NCBI GenBank assembly: GCA_019753235.1
Contig: JAIELF010000017.1
Coordinates: forward strand, 111,105-175,104
Source: a bacterium
GTDB taxonomy: Bacteria; Planctomycetota; Planctomycetia; Kolteriales; Kolteriaceae
Reading direction: 5' to 3'
DNA length: 64,000 bases
A program made the translations under genes and the position numbers. This document shows positions 25,119 to 33,472 of this stretch, one piece after another. Positions within the stretch are counted from its first letter, which is position 1. The number at the start of each line of letters is the position of its first letter. The notes below the pieces were generated by a model, which did not search any database, was not told where the DNA came from, and was given only the letters and a program-made list of their open reading frames with translations.

Positions 25119-27284
25119 CTACGAACCGGGATGATACGCGCGTGCGGTCTTCTTAATCTCGTCCCAATCAAAGAGCGATTTCTTCATCTTGCTCTGGGAC
25201 ATCAGCTTGGTTTGATCATCGTAGTTGGGAGATTTCGGGTGACTGCTTGACCCGAACTGAATCAAGCTCCGCGAGTCAACACCATCCTTCTTGAACTCGA
25301 CAACGCCGGAATAGGACGTTCCAACAACCGCGTAGTGCTTGCGAGTCTCTCGCACAAATGGGACGTAAACACTCGGCGAATAGTAGACCGTGAAAACGAT
25401 CCCCAGCGGCCCCGGAGCGCCGACACATGGATAGCTCGGCTTCTTGTCACTCAGAGGGACCGCGAGCAGGTCGGCGACATTATGATGCCTTTGCAAGCGA
25501 TAGACGTCACCCCACTTCACCTTCCAACTCCCGTAGTTCTCGGTCAGTTTCTTCGCGGCATTGATGAGTGCCTCGAATTTTCGATCGGGGTTTTCCTTAT
25601 ACTCGTTGCGAAGTGTCTCCGCCGGGTAGCCGAACCCGTAGAGCTCTTCATACCACTGGACGCAGAGCGGCGAGCGAGTGCACTCGTTGATGATGCGATA
25701 ATCCCAGCCATCAAAGTGGCGGAGATACTCTTCCGATCGACTAGCAAGCGCGGGCTGACGACTTTTGAGTTCTTCATGCTCGCGACGAAGAATTGGTAGC
25801 TCGGTCATGGGCCAGTAAAGAAGCGTATCAAAGGCCAATTTCTCCAGTTCATCCATCGTAAGATCTTGCTGCTGACGAAGAAGGTGACGACTCACTTTCG
25901 ATCGTCTCTTGTCATAGTCCTTGTCGACGACCATGTATTTGGGGAAGTCCTCTTTAAAGGGATTCCCATCGTCGGTCGTAGTAAAGGGGCTCGCGTTGCA
26001 ACTCTGGATGTACCCGGACAAAGGGTTCAGAATCTGAGGCAGATCGTCGATCGAATGGAGCCCCTTCCAATCGGTCCGGGGATCACTTCCATCGACATGC
26101 TTGCTGAAATCGATCGAGTCATCTCGTTTGGGGACAGGGCCGTTGTAGAGATAAAAAATGTTGCCTTCACGATCGGCGGCAACCGCATTGAAGATGGGAT
26201 AATTGAGTCCCGACATCGCCTCACGAAACTCGCCGACATTCTTCGAGCGAATCATTTTCTCTGTCTGAATGCCAAAATCGTTGTCGTAAAGCTTCGAGAT
26301 CGCAACGGCGTGATGAATGTGAGGGTTCTCTTTTTCGTTGCGAAGAATCGGGCCGTGATGCGTTTTGCGGAAGGTGTATTTGCGATCCCGCTCCCCTTTG
26401 ATCTTGATCGTTTCCGACCAAACCGTCGCTTCGCGATAACCCTCTCCGTGCCGATAGTGGTTCGGCCGACTGGGGTCATCAAAGCTGACGTGGTAGACGT
26501 CGGCGACATCGGGAGTGTTGACGGTAAATGTCCAGCCGCAGGAATGATTGTGTCCGATGGACGGCAAAGGACTGCAGAAAAAGGAGGCGCCGTAGAAGTC
26601 GATACCGTCGGCGGTGTGGACATGCGACTCGTACCACTGGCCGTAGCCGTAAAACGGTTGGTGCGGGTTGATGAAGAGCATCGCATTCTTATCTTTTGTT
26701 CGCGAGGGGGCGATCGCCCAGGCGTTGGATCCGATCTGTTCGTAGACCTCGTTCTCTCGTCCGGGGAAGAATGATCGAGAGATGCCGTTGGAAGTGCAGA
26801 TGATTTCGAGCCAAGCTCGTCGGCTAAAGGCGAGCATATTCCAGGGTTCTAACTCGGTGAGAAGCCGAGGCTTGTCGTCTGGATGAGACTTGACGTACCA
26901 GTTGTAGCCGGCAGCGTAGGCCTCGGCGAGCTGCTGACTCGCGACTGGGGCGCTTTTGAAATCTGCCTTGGATCGGCGGGGAATTTCGAAGGCGTGCGTC
27001 GTAACGTCGTTATCGATCCCCTTCTTGCCATACACTTCCGCGTAGCGACCGACCGACCAGAGCAGGCTGTCTTCAACCTGCCAGAGATAATCTTCGCACT
27101 GAGCGTACGCCTCGCCGAAAGCGGCACCGACGACATCCTTGGCGTCGATATGGGCAACCCCATACGAATCGCGATAGATCGTGACACTCTTGGCGAGTTC
27201 CTCCGGCGAGGGAATCTCTGCCCAGAGGCGAGCCCCGTTCCACAGTGATGCTCCCAAAACAAAACAGCAAACCGCGCGATTCAT
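25119..27284 (-). CDS. Penicillin acylase family Ntn-hydrolase
   Basis: A 721-residue precursor with a signal peptide (MNRAVCCFVLGASLWNGARL, cleavage near WAE). The start at 27284 is preferred because the open frame upstream codes a basic, non-signal leader. The family processes itself: the new N-terminal nucleophile is Ser186 in IGSNAWAI, separating an alpha chain (SVTIYRDSYGVAHIDAKDVV) from a beta chain carrying AMLFINPHQPF and HHGPIL. It acts in the periplasm or outside the cell, hydrolysing amides; relatives act on penicillins, aculeacins, acyl-homoserine lactones or lipoamides. The substrate is not deducible. It is followed upstream, on the same strand, by apbE with a 52-bp gap. Confidence 0.9.
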   Translation of the reverse strand: MNRAVCCFVLGASLWNGARLWAEIPSPEELAKSVTIYRDSYGVAHIDAKDVVGAAFGEAYAQCEDYLWQVEDSLLWSVGRYAEVYGKKGIDNDVTTHAFEIPRRSKADFKSAPVASQQLAEAYAAGYNWYVKSHPDDKPRLLTELEPWNMLAFSRRAWLEIICTSNGISRSFFPGRENEVYEQIGSNAWAIAPSRTKDKNAMLFINPHQPFYGYGQWYESHVHTADGIDFYGASFFCSPLPSIGHNHSCGWTFTVNTPDVADVYHVSFDDPSRPNHYRHGEGYREATVWSETIKIKGERDRKYTFRKTHHGPILRNEKENPHIHHAVAISKLYDNDFGIQTEKMIRSKNVGEFREAMSGLNYPIFNAVAADREGNIFYLYNGPVPKRDDSIDFSKHVDGSDPRTDWKGLHSIDDLPQILNPLSGYIQSCNASPFTTTDDGNPFKEDFPKYMVVDKDYDKRRSKVSRHLLRQQQDLTMDELEKLAFDTLLYWPMTELPILRREHEELKSRQPALASRSEEYLRHFDGWDYRIINECTRSPLCVQWYEELYGFGYPAETLRNEYKENPDRKFEALINAAKKLTENYGSWKVKWGDVYRLQRHHNVADLLAVPLSDKKPSYPCVGAPGPLGIVFTVYYSPSVYVPFVRETRKHYAVVGTSYSGVVEFKKDGVDSRSLIQFGSSSHPKSPNYDDQTKLMSQSKMKKSLFDWDEIKKTARAYHPGS

Positions 27285-27336
27285 GAGGTCAGCCTCGATT
27301 TCAAGGATAGACAACAGACAACACAGAGTGAACGGG

Positions 27337-28440
27337 TCACGGGGTCTTCGGATCCGCTTGTTCTTTCGGTATGGAAGACCAGCTTTCCGTCGTCCATGTT
27401 TTCCAGCCTTTTTCCGTCCATTCGTCTCCGCGAACAATCAGCCCCGCCCAGCGAATGAGATCCCTACCCGCAGGGGTATCTCCCAATACGGAGAGGGCCG
27501 ACGAACAGGCATCGGCCGTCATTCCATTGTCGGCAAGTACAGTGACCTGCCGGCGATGAGTGAGGGCTTGCCCGGTCCGTGGATCTACCAAATGCGAGTA
27601 ACGAACTCCATCCACCTCGACAAACTGCGACGCGTCGCCCGAAGTGGAAACATTGGCGTGGGACAGGATCAGATACTCCGGCTGCACGCGGTTTGTTTCA
27701 CCGGGCATATTGAGAGCAATCTTCCAGCCCGCCTTCCCGGGCGGGGGGGCTCCGACGGCAATCTCGCCGCCGCCAACGACCATGCAACGCGCCATCCCTT
27801 TCTCTTTAAGTGACCGGCGAGCCTCATCGACGGCGTAACCCTTCGCGATGCCCCCCAAGTCGAGAATCATCTCCGGCGTATCCAGGCGAACATGCTTGCG
27901 CGCCTGGTCAAGATGAACCTTCTCGTGGCCAATACGACCGAGCACTTGCTCCACGCGGGCGGGCGTCGGGATTTGTCTGGTTCGCCGGGCTCGTCGCCAA
28001 AGCCGAACCGCGGGGCCGACGGTGACATCGAACGCCCCCTGACTATGTCGGGCGATTTCATCGGAACGAGAGAGAACTTTCCAAAGGTCCTCGCCGACCT
28101 CTTTACCAACCGAACCGCTCGATTTCGACAAAAGTGTCAGTTCGCTGTCATCGCGATAATCGGAAAGCGTCTGATCCAAGGCCGCCACCCTTGCGAACGC
28201 AGCGTCGGCAGAGGTCGTTGCGATGCTTTCGTTGTCGGCGTACAATACCAGCCGAAACTCGGTCCCCATATGGATCTGGGCAAACTCGAAACGCTCGAGC
28301 GGTGGGTTTTTGGAACTCTCCGTGCCGAGAGTGGGTATCGACATCATCAACCAGCAAACGATGGCAACGCTTTTCTGCCCATCGAGCTTGATCATTCGCG
28401 GAAAGGGTCTTCGTTGAGCCGGCACGGTAATCACTTTCAT
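27337..28440 (-). CDS. apbE: FAD:protein FMN transferase
   Basis: A 367-residue exported flavin transferase, which attaches FMN to a Thr of periplasmic electron-transfer proteins using FAD. Motifs: DLGGIAKGYAVDEARRSL, VVGGGEIAVG, HLVDPRTGQAL and the metal/FAD region TADACSSALSVLGD. A hydrophobic signal (SVAIVCWLMMSIPTL) lies near the N-terminus. The ATG at 28440 gives a long n-region; an ATG at 28395 gives a more compact signal peptide and is an equal candidate. With the longer start the gene begins 3 bp from the divergent SUMF1-fold gene. No flavoprotein partner such as an Nqr or Rnf subunit is in the window. Confidence 0.88.
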   Translation of the reverse strand: MKVITVPAQRRPFPRMIKLDGQKSVAIVCWLMMSIPTLGTESSKNPPLERFEFAQIHMGTEFRLVLYADNESIATTSADAAFARVAALDQTLSDYRDDSELTLLSKSSGSVGKEVGEDLWKVLSRSDEIARHSQGAFDVTVGPAVRLWRRARRTRQIPTPARVEQVLGRIGHEKVHLDQARKHVRLDTPEMILDLGGIAKGYAVDEARRSLKEKGMARCMVVGGGEIAVGAPPPGKAGWKIALNMPGETNRVQPEYLILSHANVSTSGDASQFVEVDGVRYSHLVDPRTGQALTHRRQVTVLADNGMTADACSSALSVLGDTPAGRDLIRWAGLIVRGDEWTEKGWKTWTTESWSSIPKEQADPKTP

Positions 28441-28443
28441 GGG

Positions 28444-29424
28444 ATGGCAGTACTTCTTCTGACGATTCTTCTGATGACAAGCGCGGGAGTCGCCTTCTCG
28501 CAGACCGCTCCCCCTGCTGGTGTACCCGAGGGGATGAAGGAATACATCGAAAAGATTCCAGAATCGAAGCTTCAGTTCAAGATGATGCCCATTCCCGGGG
28601 GGCAATTCTTAATGGGTAGCCCCGAGTCCGAAGAGGGTCGCTCGGACGACGAAGGACCTCAAACGGAAGTGAAGGTGAGTCCGTTCTGGATGGGGGCACA
28701 CGAGATCACTTGGCAAGAATTCGATTTCTACGCCTTCAGCACGGACAAGAAGTTTGCCAAGGCGGCCAAGGAGGCGGGCAAAACGCTCGAACGAACGGAG
28801 TTGGACTTGAAGGCGGACGCCGTCGCTCGCCCCACCCCTCCGTACGTCGACATGACGTTCGGCTACGGGCATGACGGCTATCCTGCCATCTGCATGACCC
28901 AGCGAGCGGCTGCGGGCTATTGCCAATGGTTGGCCGCCAAGACCGGCAAGAAATTCCGCTTGCCCACCGAGGCAGAATGGGAATGGGCCTGTCGGGCCGG
29001 TACTACCGGGCCCCGATTCTTCGAGGACGACGCCATCGGCGAAAATGCGTGGTACTTCGAGAATTCAGACGAAAAACCTCAGCCCGTCGGCAAGAAGAAA
29101 CCGAATCCTTGGGGACTCTACGACATGCTCGGGAACGTGTCGGAATGGTGTGCCGACAAATATGTAGCTAACTACTTCACAAGGCTCGCCGAATCGAAGA
29201 AACTAGAGAATCCCTTGATGCTCACGGACGAAACGCCGTGGCATTCAGCGAGGGGTGGCTCTTGGCAGGATGATCCCGAGTTTATCCGGTCGGCCGCGCG
29301 GCGAGGCGCTGATGCCGACTGGAGCATCCAGGATCCTCAAGAACCTAAGAGTATTTGGTGGCACACGGACGCTCATTTCGTTGGTTTCCGGGTTGTGCGG
29401 GAGTACGAACCGGGCAAGGAGTAA
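28444..29424 (+). CDS. SUMF1/FGE-fold protein, probably not an active formylglycine enzyme
   Basis: A 326-residue exported protein: signal peptide (MAVLLLTILLMTSAGVAFSQ), then a formylglycine-generating-enzyme-type domain with MPIPGGQFLMGSPESEEG, PFWMGAHEITWQEF, RLPTEAEWEWACRAG, GLYDMLGNVSEWCAD and ARGGSW...GFRVV. True FGEs have two catalytic cysteines shortly after the GGSW region; here it reads QDDPEFIRSAARRG with none, so maturation of the window's sulfatases by this protein is unlikely. Many planctomycete SUMF1-fold proteins are secreted and of unknown role. An oxidoreductase gene follows after 3 bp, so the two are probably co-transcribed. Confidence 0.85.
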   Translation: MAVLLLTILLMTSAGVAFSQTAPPAGVPEGMKEYIEKIPESKLQFKMMPIPGGQFLMGSPESEEGRSDDEGPQTEVKVSPFWMGAHEITWQEFDFYAFSTDKKFAKAAKEAGKTLERTELDLKADAVARPTPPYVDMTFGYGHDGYPAICMTQRAAAGYCQWLAAKTGKKFRLPTEAEWEWACRAGTTGPRFFEDDAIGENAWYFENSDEKPQPVGKKKPNPWGLYDMLGNVSEWCADKYVANYFTRLAESKKLENPLMLTDETPWHSARGGSWQDDPEFIRSAARRGADADWSIQDPQEPKSIWWHTDAHFVGFRVVREYEPGKE

Positions 29425-29427
29425 CTC

Positions 29428-30729
29428 ATGTCTGAACAGAACCCATCGTCGGCCAATGGCACGACGAACTCAGCGGGCCCATCGCGGCGAATTTTTCTGA
29501 AGACCTCCGCGTTGGCGGCGGCGGCCATGCAGCTCTCGTCAACTGGTTCGCTTCACGCGGCCGGCAAAGACGAAATCAAAGTCGGCGTAGTCGGCTGTGG
29601 CGGGCGCGGCAGCGGGGCCACGCGTGATTCGCTCGAAGCCGATCCCGGCGTCAAGATCCTCGCGATGGCCGATGTCTTTGCCGACCGACTGAAAAGCAAT
29701 CTCGATTCGCAGAAGACTCGCTTTCCCGATCGCGTCGACGTCCCCGCCGAGCGTCAATTCATCGGGTTCGACGGTTACAAAAAACTGCTCGAGTGCGACC
29801 TGGATTACGTCATTTTTGCGACCCCGCCCTACTTTCGGGCCGAACAAGTCGAAGCGGCCGTCCAAGCCGGCAAGCACGTCTTCATGGAAAAGCCGATCGG
29901 CGTGGATCCGGTGGCGTGCAAGCGAATCATGGCAGCAGGCGATTTGGCGGCAGAGAAGAAACTGACCGTCGTCACCGGCACCCAGCGCCGCCACGAAGAC
30001 TGTTACATCGAGATGATCAAACGCGTTCGCGACGGAGCGCTCGGCGAAATCCTGGGCGGGCAGGTTTACTGGAACCAAGGCCAGCTCTGGTACAAGACCA
30101 AGCAAGAGGGTTGGAACGACCTCGAATGGATGCTCAAGGATTGGGTAAGCTGGCGCTGGCTGTCGGGCGACCACTACGTGGAACAGCACGTCCACAATAT
30201 CGACGTCATGAACTGGTTCAAGGATGGCCACCCCGTCCGAGCGGTCGGTAGCGGCGGCCGGGCACACCGGGTCACGGGCGATCAATACGACTATTTCGCC
30301 GTCGATTATGAATTCGCGGACGGGTCGCACTTTGCCAGCTACGCTCGGCAAGTCAATGGTTGTGCCAATGCAGTCGAAGAACGAGTTTTCGGCACCAAGG
30401 GTCAATCGTACTCGACCTCTAATCGAGCTGAGATCAAGGGGGCCAACGAGTGGAAGTTCCGCCGAGCGAAGAAGGACTTCGTCAGCCCTTATGTCCAAGA
30501 ACATATCGACCTGATCGCTTCGATTCGCGAAGGTAAAGGGCTTAACGAGGCTCGCCGAATCGCGGAATCGACGTTGACAGCGATCATGGGTCGCGAAGCC
30601 TGCTACACCGGCCGGGCCATTACCTGGGACGAGATGATGAAGTCCGACATGAAGCTTGGCCCGTCAGAAACCATCACTTGGGACATTGCTGCTCCCGAAG
30701 TGAAGGTTCCCGTCGCAGGGACTGCGTAA
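29428..30729 (+). CDS. Tat-exported Gfo/Idh/MocA family oxidoreductase
   Basis: A 433-residue NAD(P)-dependent oxidoreductase. The N-terminus has a twin-arginine signal (SRRIFLKTSALAAAAM), so it is folded before export. The Rossmann motif is VGVVGCGGRGSG (about residues 51-62) and the conserved MEKPIG motif supplies the catalytic Lys. The C-terminal substrate domain ends with the planctomycete-type LIASIREGKGLNEARRIAES. Substrates of the family are sugars or inositols; secreted members are abundant in Planctomycetota. It lies 3 bp after the SUMF1-fold gene and ends before a strong terminator. Confidence 0.9.
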   Translation: MSEQNPSSANGTTNSAGPSRRIFLKTSALAAAAMQLSSTGSLHAAGKDEIKVGVVGCGGRGSGATRDSLEADPGVKILAMADVFADRLKSNLDSQKTRFPDRVDVPAERQFIGFDGYKKLLECDLDYVIFATPPYFRAEQVEAAVQAGKHVFMEKPIGVDPVACKRIMAAGDLAAEKKLTVVTGTQRRHEDCYIEMIKRVRDGALGEILGGQVYWNQGQLWYKTKQEGWNDLEWMLKDWVSWRWLSGDHYVEQHVHNIDVMNWFKDGHPVRAVGSGGRAHRVTGDQYDYFAVDYEFADGSHFASYARQVNGCANAVEERVFGTKGQSYSTSNRAEIKGANEWKFRRAKKDFVSPYVQEHIDLIASIREGKGLNEARRIAESTLTAIMGREACYTGRAITWDEMMKSDMKLGPSETITWDIAAPEVKVPVAGTA

Positions 30730-30760
30730 GTAAGGTCCCTCTTCGAAGATTCTCTCTCGA

Positions 30761-30790
30761 CAGGCGGACCGAGTTGGTCCGCCTGTTTTT
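30761..30790 (+). terminator. Rho-independent terminator
   Basis: A perfect 10-bp stem (30761-30770 with 30776-30785), a five-base loop GAGTT and then TTTTT, located 32 bp after the oxidoreductase stop. One of the clearest intrinsic terminators in the window. Confidence 0.9.
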
Positions 30791-31070
30791 GTTCCAAGCA
30801 AACCCGCGAGGGGGTCCGGAACACCGAAGCCGTCCACTCGCAGCAAAACGCGAGGAACCGAGGTAGATCGCTTGTCCAACGGTATCGATGCTTGCATCTT
30901 GTTGATGATCGATAGACTTTGATTCCAAAGCATCGGGCGATCGGGTTTAGGCGGAAGAAACGACTTGATCGTCGTCGATGAGATTTCAGCGTGTGGATGG
31001 GCCGGCCCGACGGGATAAAACAACAACGTCAATGGTGGACTAAATCAGCGAGGATCCTGTTAGCAAAACC
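30791..31070. other. Intergenic region before the DnaJ-like gene
   Basis: About 280 bp after the terminator with no supported gene. It should contain the promoter of the DnaJ-like gene. I do not see a CIRCE-type inverted repeat. Confidence 0.4.
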
Positions 31071-31997
31071 ATGGCAAAAGACTTCTACTCGACGCTCGGT
31101 GTCTCCAAAACCGCCAGCGAAGCCGAAATCAAAAAGGCGTACCGTAAGCTCGCGCGCGAGAATCATCCCGACCTGCACCCCAACGACAAGAACGCGGAGA
31201 CGCGCTTTAAAGAGGTGCAAGAAGCGTACGACATTCTCTGCGATAAAGAGAAGCGAGAGAAATACGACCGATTCGGCAGCGCGGCGTTCGAGCAGGGTTT
31301 TCCCGGCGGCGCGGGTGGGCGAACAGCCTCGTGGGGGCCGGGACAACCGGGAGCGGGCGGCCAATTCGAGTTCGGCGGTATGGAGGATATCCTGCAGAAC
31401 ATTTTCGGCGCCAAGGGTCGCCACAAAAGCCCCTTTGGTTCCCCGGGCGGCGGTGGATTTTCCTCCCCCAAAGGACGCGATGTCGAGACCGAGTTGAGCG
31501 TCCCATTTCGCATCGCGCTCCTGGGCGGATCGATCGACATTGAACTGAGCGGCCGACAAACGGAAAAACTCAGCGTCACCATCCCGCCCGGCGTGACCGA
31601 CGGGTCGAGGCTTCGCTTGGCTGGAAAGGGAGAGCCCGGCGCCGGGGGCATCGGTGATTTAATCGTGATCGTGCACGTCGATGCCGATCCTCATTTCACG
31701 CGAGAGGGGAACGATGTTCAGATCGAAGTTCCTGTCACCATCGGCGAAGCCGTCTTAGGGGCGACAATCGATGTGCCGACACTCGAAGGAACGATCTCGC
31801 TGGCCATCCCGCCCGGCAGTTCGAGCGGGCAGCGACTTCGCCTTCGCAGCAAAGGAGGCAAAACCCGATCCGGGGAACGAGGCGACCTTTACATTCGAAT
31901 CAAGATCTTGGTTCCCCCCAATCTGGATGATGAAAGCCGACGCCTTATTGCCGAATTCGAGAAAAGAAATCCTTTTTCTCCTCGGTCATTTCACTGA
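31071..31997 (+). CDS. DnaJ/CbpA-type co-chaperone
   Basis: A 308-residue J-domain protein. The J domain covers residues 1-70 with the HPD motif (ENHPDLHPND). A Gly/Phe-rich linker follows (FPGGAGGRTASWGPGQPG), then two DnaJ C-terminal beta domains (LGGSIDIELSGRQTEKLSV, VTIGEAVLGATIDVPTL). The zinc-finger CxxCxGxG repeats of true DnaJ are absent, which makes it a type II/CbpA-like protein that stimulates a DnaK ATPase. Cytoplasmic. No dnaK or grpE lies nearby. Confidence 0.92.
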   Translation: MAKDFYSTLGVSKTASEAEIKKAYRKLARENHPDLHPNDKNAETRFKEVQEAYDILCDKEKREKYDRFGSAAFEQGFPGGAGGRTASWGPGQPGAGGQFEFGGMEDILQNIFGAKGRHKSPFGSPGGGGFSSPKGRDVETELSVPFRIALLGGSIDIELSGRQTEKLSVTIPPGVTDGSRLRLAGKGEPGAGGIGDLIVIVHVDADPHFTREGNDVQIEVPVTIGEAVLGATIDVPTLEGTISLAIPPGSSSGQRLRLRSKGGKTRSGERGDLYIRIKILVPPNLDDESRRLIAEFEKRNPFSPRSFH

Positions 31998-32149
31998 TCG
32001 TCGCGACACAAAAGCTATGGTCGATCCGACCGAAGGGACCGATCCGACCGCGAATCCGCATACATCGGCTCCGTGGCAATCGGCTAGGAGCATTTGAACA
32101 TCTATGGGATGATCGGAACGGCGCTTTCGCCCGAAAGGAATCGTGCCGT

Positions 32150-32956
32150 ATGGTCCTTCCCTACAAGTCGAAGCATTCCTGTGCCGGCTTCACCCTGCTC
32201 GAGGTATTGGTTGTTCTGGTTATGGCCGGCTTGTTGGTGACGCTCTTACTTCCGTCGCTAAGCTTCATGCGCGGGCTCAGCCATCGCACGGCCTGCAGCA
32301 ACAATCTTCGGCAACTCGGGATCGCACTCTTCTCTTATCAACAGCGGCATCGCCACATTCCGCATGCTTCGCTCGTTCGAATCCTGTCGAATCCGTCGCA
32401 GGAGAAGAGATCAATCGAAACGACCTGGATGGCGATCCTTTTGGCTGATGTCGATGATCGAGGGATCGTCAACAACTACAACTTCGATTGGTCATTTGAC
32501 GACCCTGCCAACGGGACGGTCGTGGGGGAACGCGTGGGCATTTATCTTTGTCCCGCCGCCGACGATGAACCGATCGATGGTTTTGGCCGATCGAATCTTG
32601 TGCTAGCGGGACTAGCGACCGCGTTTGTCGATCAACAACAAGATCATCGGATCATTGTCGGCGAGATCGTTCGAAACAATCTCGGATGGGCTCGGCCCCG
32701 CGCGACACCCGTCGCAGACGCGCCGAACCTCCCCTACAGCGTCTTTCGTCCTGGGATCACGCCGAGCAACACCGCGACGCAGGGCATCAACGTCACGCCG
32801 ACATCGCCCGATCGCATGGAGGACTTCTATCAGTTTTCGTCGGCCCACTTGGCCGGTGCAAACTTTCTCTTCGCCGACGGGCACGTCATGCACATTGCCA
32901 ACAGCGTCGATCAGGGCGTCCTCGAAGCGATGCTGATTCCCAGCAAGCAGAATTGA
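32150..32956 (+). CDS. DUF1559-type pseudopilin-like protein
   Basis: A 268-residue protein with a type IV prepilin N-terminus: a short basic leader, the cleavage/methylation motif GFTLLEVLVVLVMAGLL, then one hydrophobic helix. The motif CSNNLRQLGIALFSYQQRHR follows, and near the end FSSAHLAGANFLFADGHVMHI matches the H-x9-DG motif that characterises the DUF1559 group, which is greatly expanded in Planctomycetota. It is membrane-anchored; its role is unknown. The gene stands alone. Confidence 0.9.
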   Translation: MVLPYKSKHSCAGFTLLEVLVVLVMAGLLVTLLLPSLSFMRGLSHRTACSNNLRQLGIALFSYQQRHRHIPHASLVRILSNPSQEKRSIETTWMAILLADVDDRGIVNNYNFDWSFDDPANGTVVGERVGIYLCPAADDEPIDGFGRSNLVLAGLATAFVDQQQDHRIIVGEIVRNNLGWARPRATPVADAPNLPYSVFRPGITPSNTATQGINVTPTSPDRMEDFYQFSSAHLAGANFLFADGHVMHIANSVDQGVLEAMLIPSKQN

Positions 32957-32980
32957 AACTCACTGAAAAGTGTGTTTGAC

Positions 32981-33472
32981 CTAGAACTGCGTCCGCTCGT
33001 GCGTGTATCGGCGATCCGTCGCCAGAGCAGCAATCGCCGCGACCGCGTCCCCCTTCGTCTTAAAGGTGCCGGGAATGTGCAGTTCCTTGGCCACGAGAAG
33101 AACGATCGCCTTTGTCGGCTTCTTCAACACGCTTGCCATTTGATCCGTGAGAGACTCGTAGCTTTGGGTACTATCGGTCGCTGATTCAAGAATCTTGCCG
33201 ATCTGTTGGGCGAGATCTTTCACTAACTCATCCCCTTTTAATGCGGGGCTTCGCTTGGAACCACCCGTGATCGCCTTGGTCGGGACGATTCCCTCGCGGT
33301 GATACAAGTCCGCTTTTTCCAGAAACTCGGCAAAGTCGCGCATGGACAGCGACGCAAAAGGCGACAGCGCCTCGGCGGTCTGCTCCAATTCGTTGGCGAC
33401 CTTTGCTCCACCCGATGCACGTACTGGCAACGCGAGGTTAAGAATGAATTGTTTCAGATGAGACACGTCCAT
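32981..33472 (-). CDS. Small partner of the ParA-like ATPase, unknown function
   Basis: A 163-residue soluble, mostly helical protein that I do not recognise. It has no signal peptide or membrane helix. Central part: SLSMRDFAEFLEKADLYHRE; the C-terminal half (LTDQMASVLKKPTKAIVLLV, GTFKTKGDAVAAIAALATD) could bind DNA or protein. Its start overlaps the 3' end of the ParA-like gene by 35 bp in a different frame, so translation is probably coupled and the products may act together, as ParB-type partners do with ParA. There is no ParB HTH motif, so this role is inference. Confidence 0.75.
   Translation of the reverse strand: MDVSHLKQFILNLALPVRASGGAKVANELEQTAEALSPFASLSMRDFAEFLEKADLYHREGIVPTKAITGGSKRSPALKGDELVKDLAQQIGKILESATDSTQSYESLTDQMASVLKKPTKAIVLLVAKELHIPGTFKTKGDAVAAIAALATDRRYTHERTQF

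Noticed and set aside
25866..26774. 302-codon plus-strand frame opposite the penicillin acylase
   Set aside because: Shadow frame created by GC-rich third positions.
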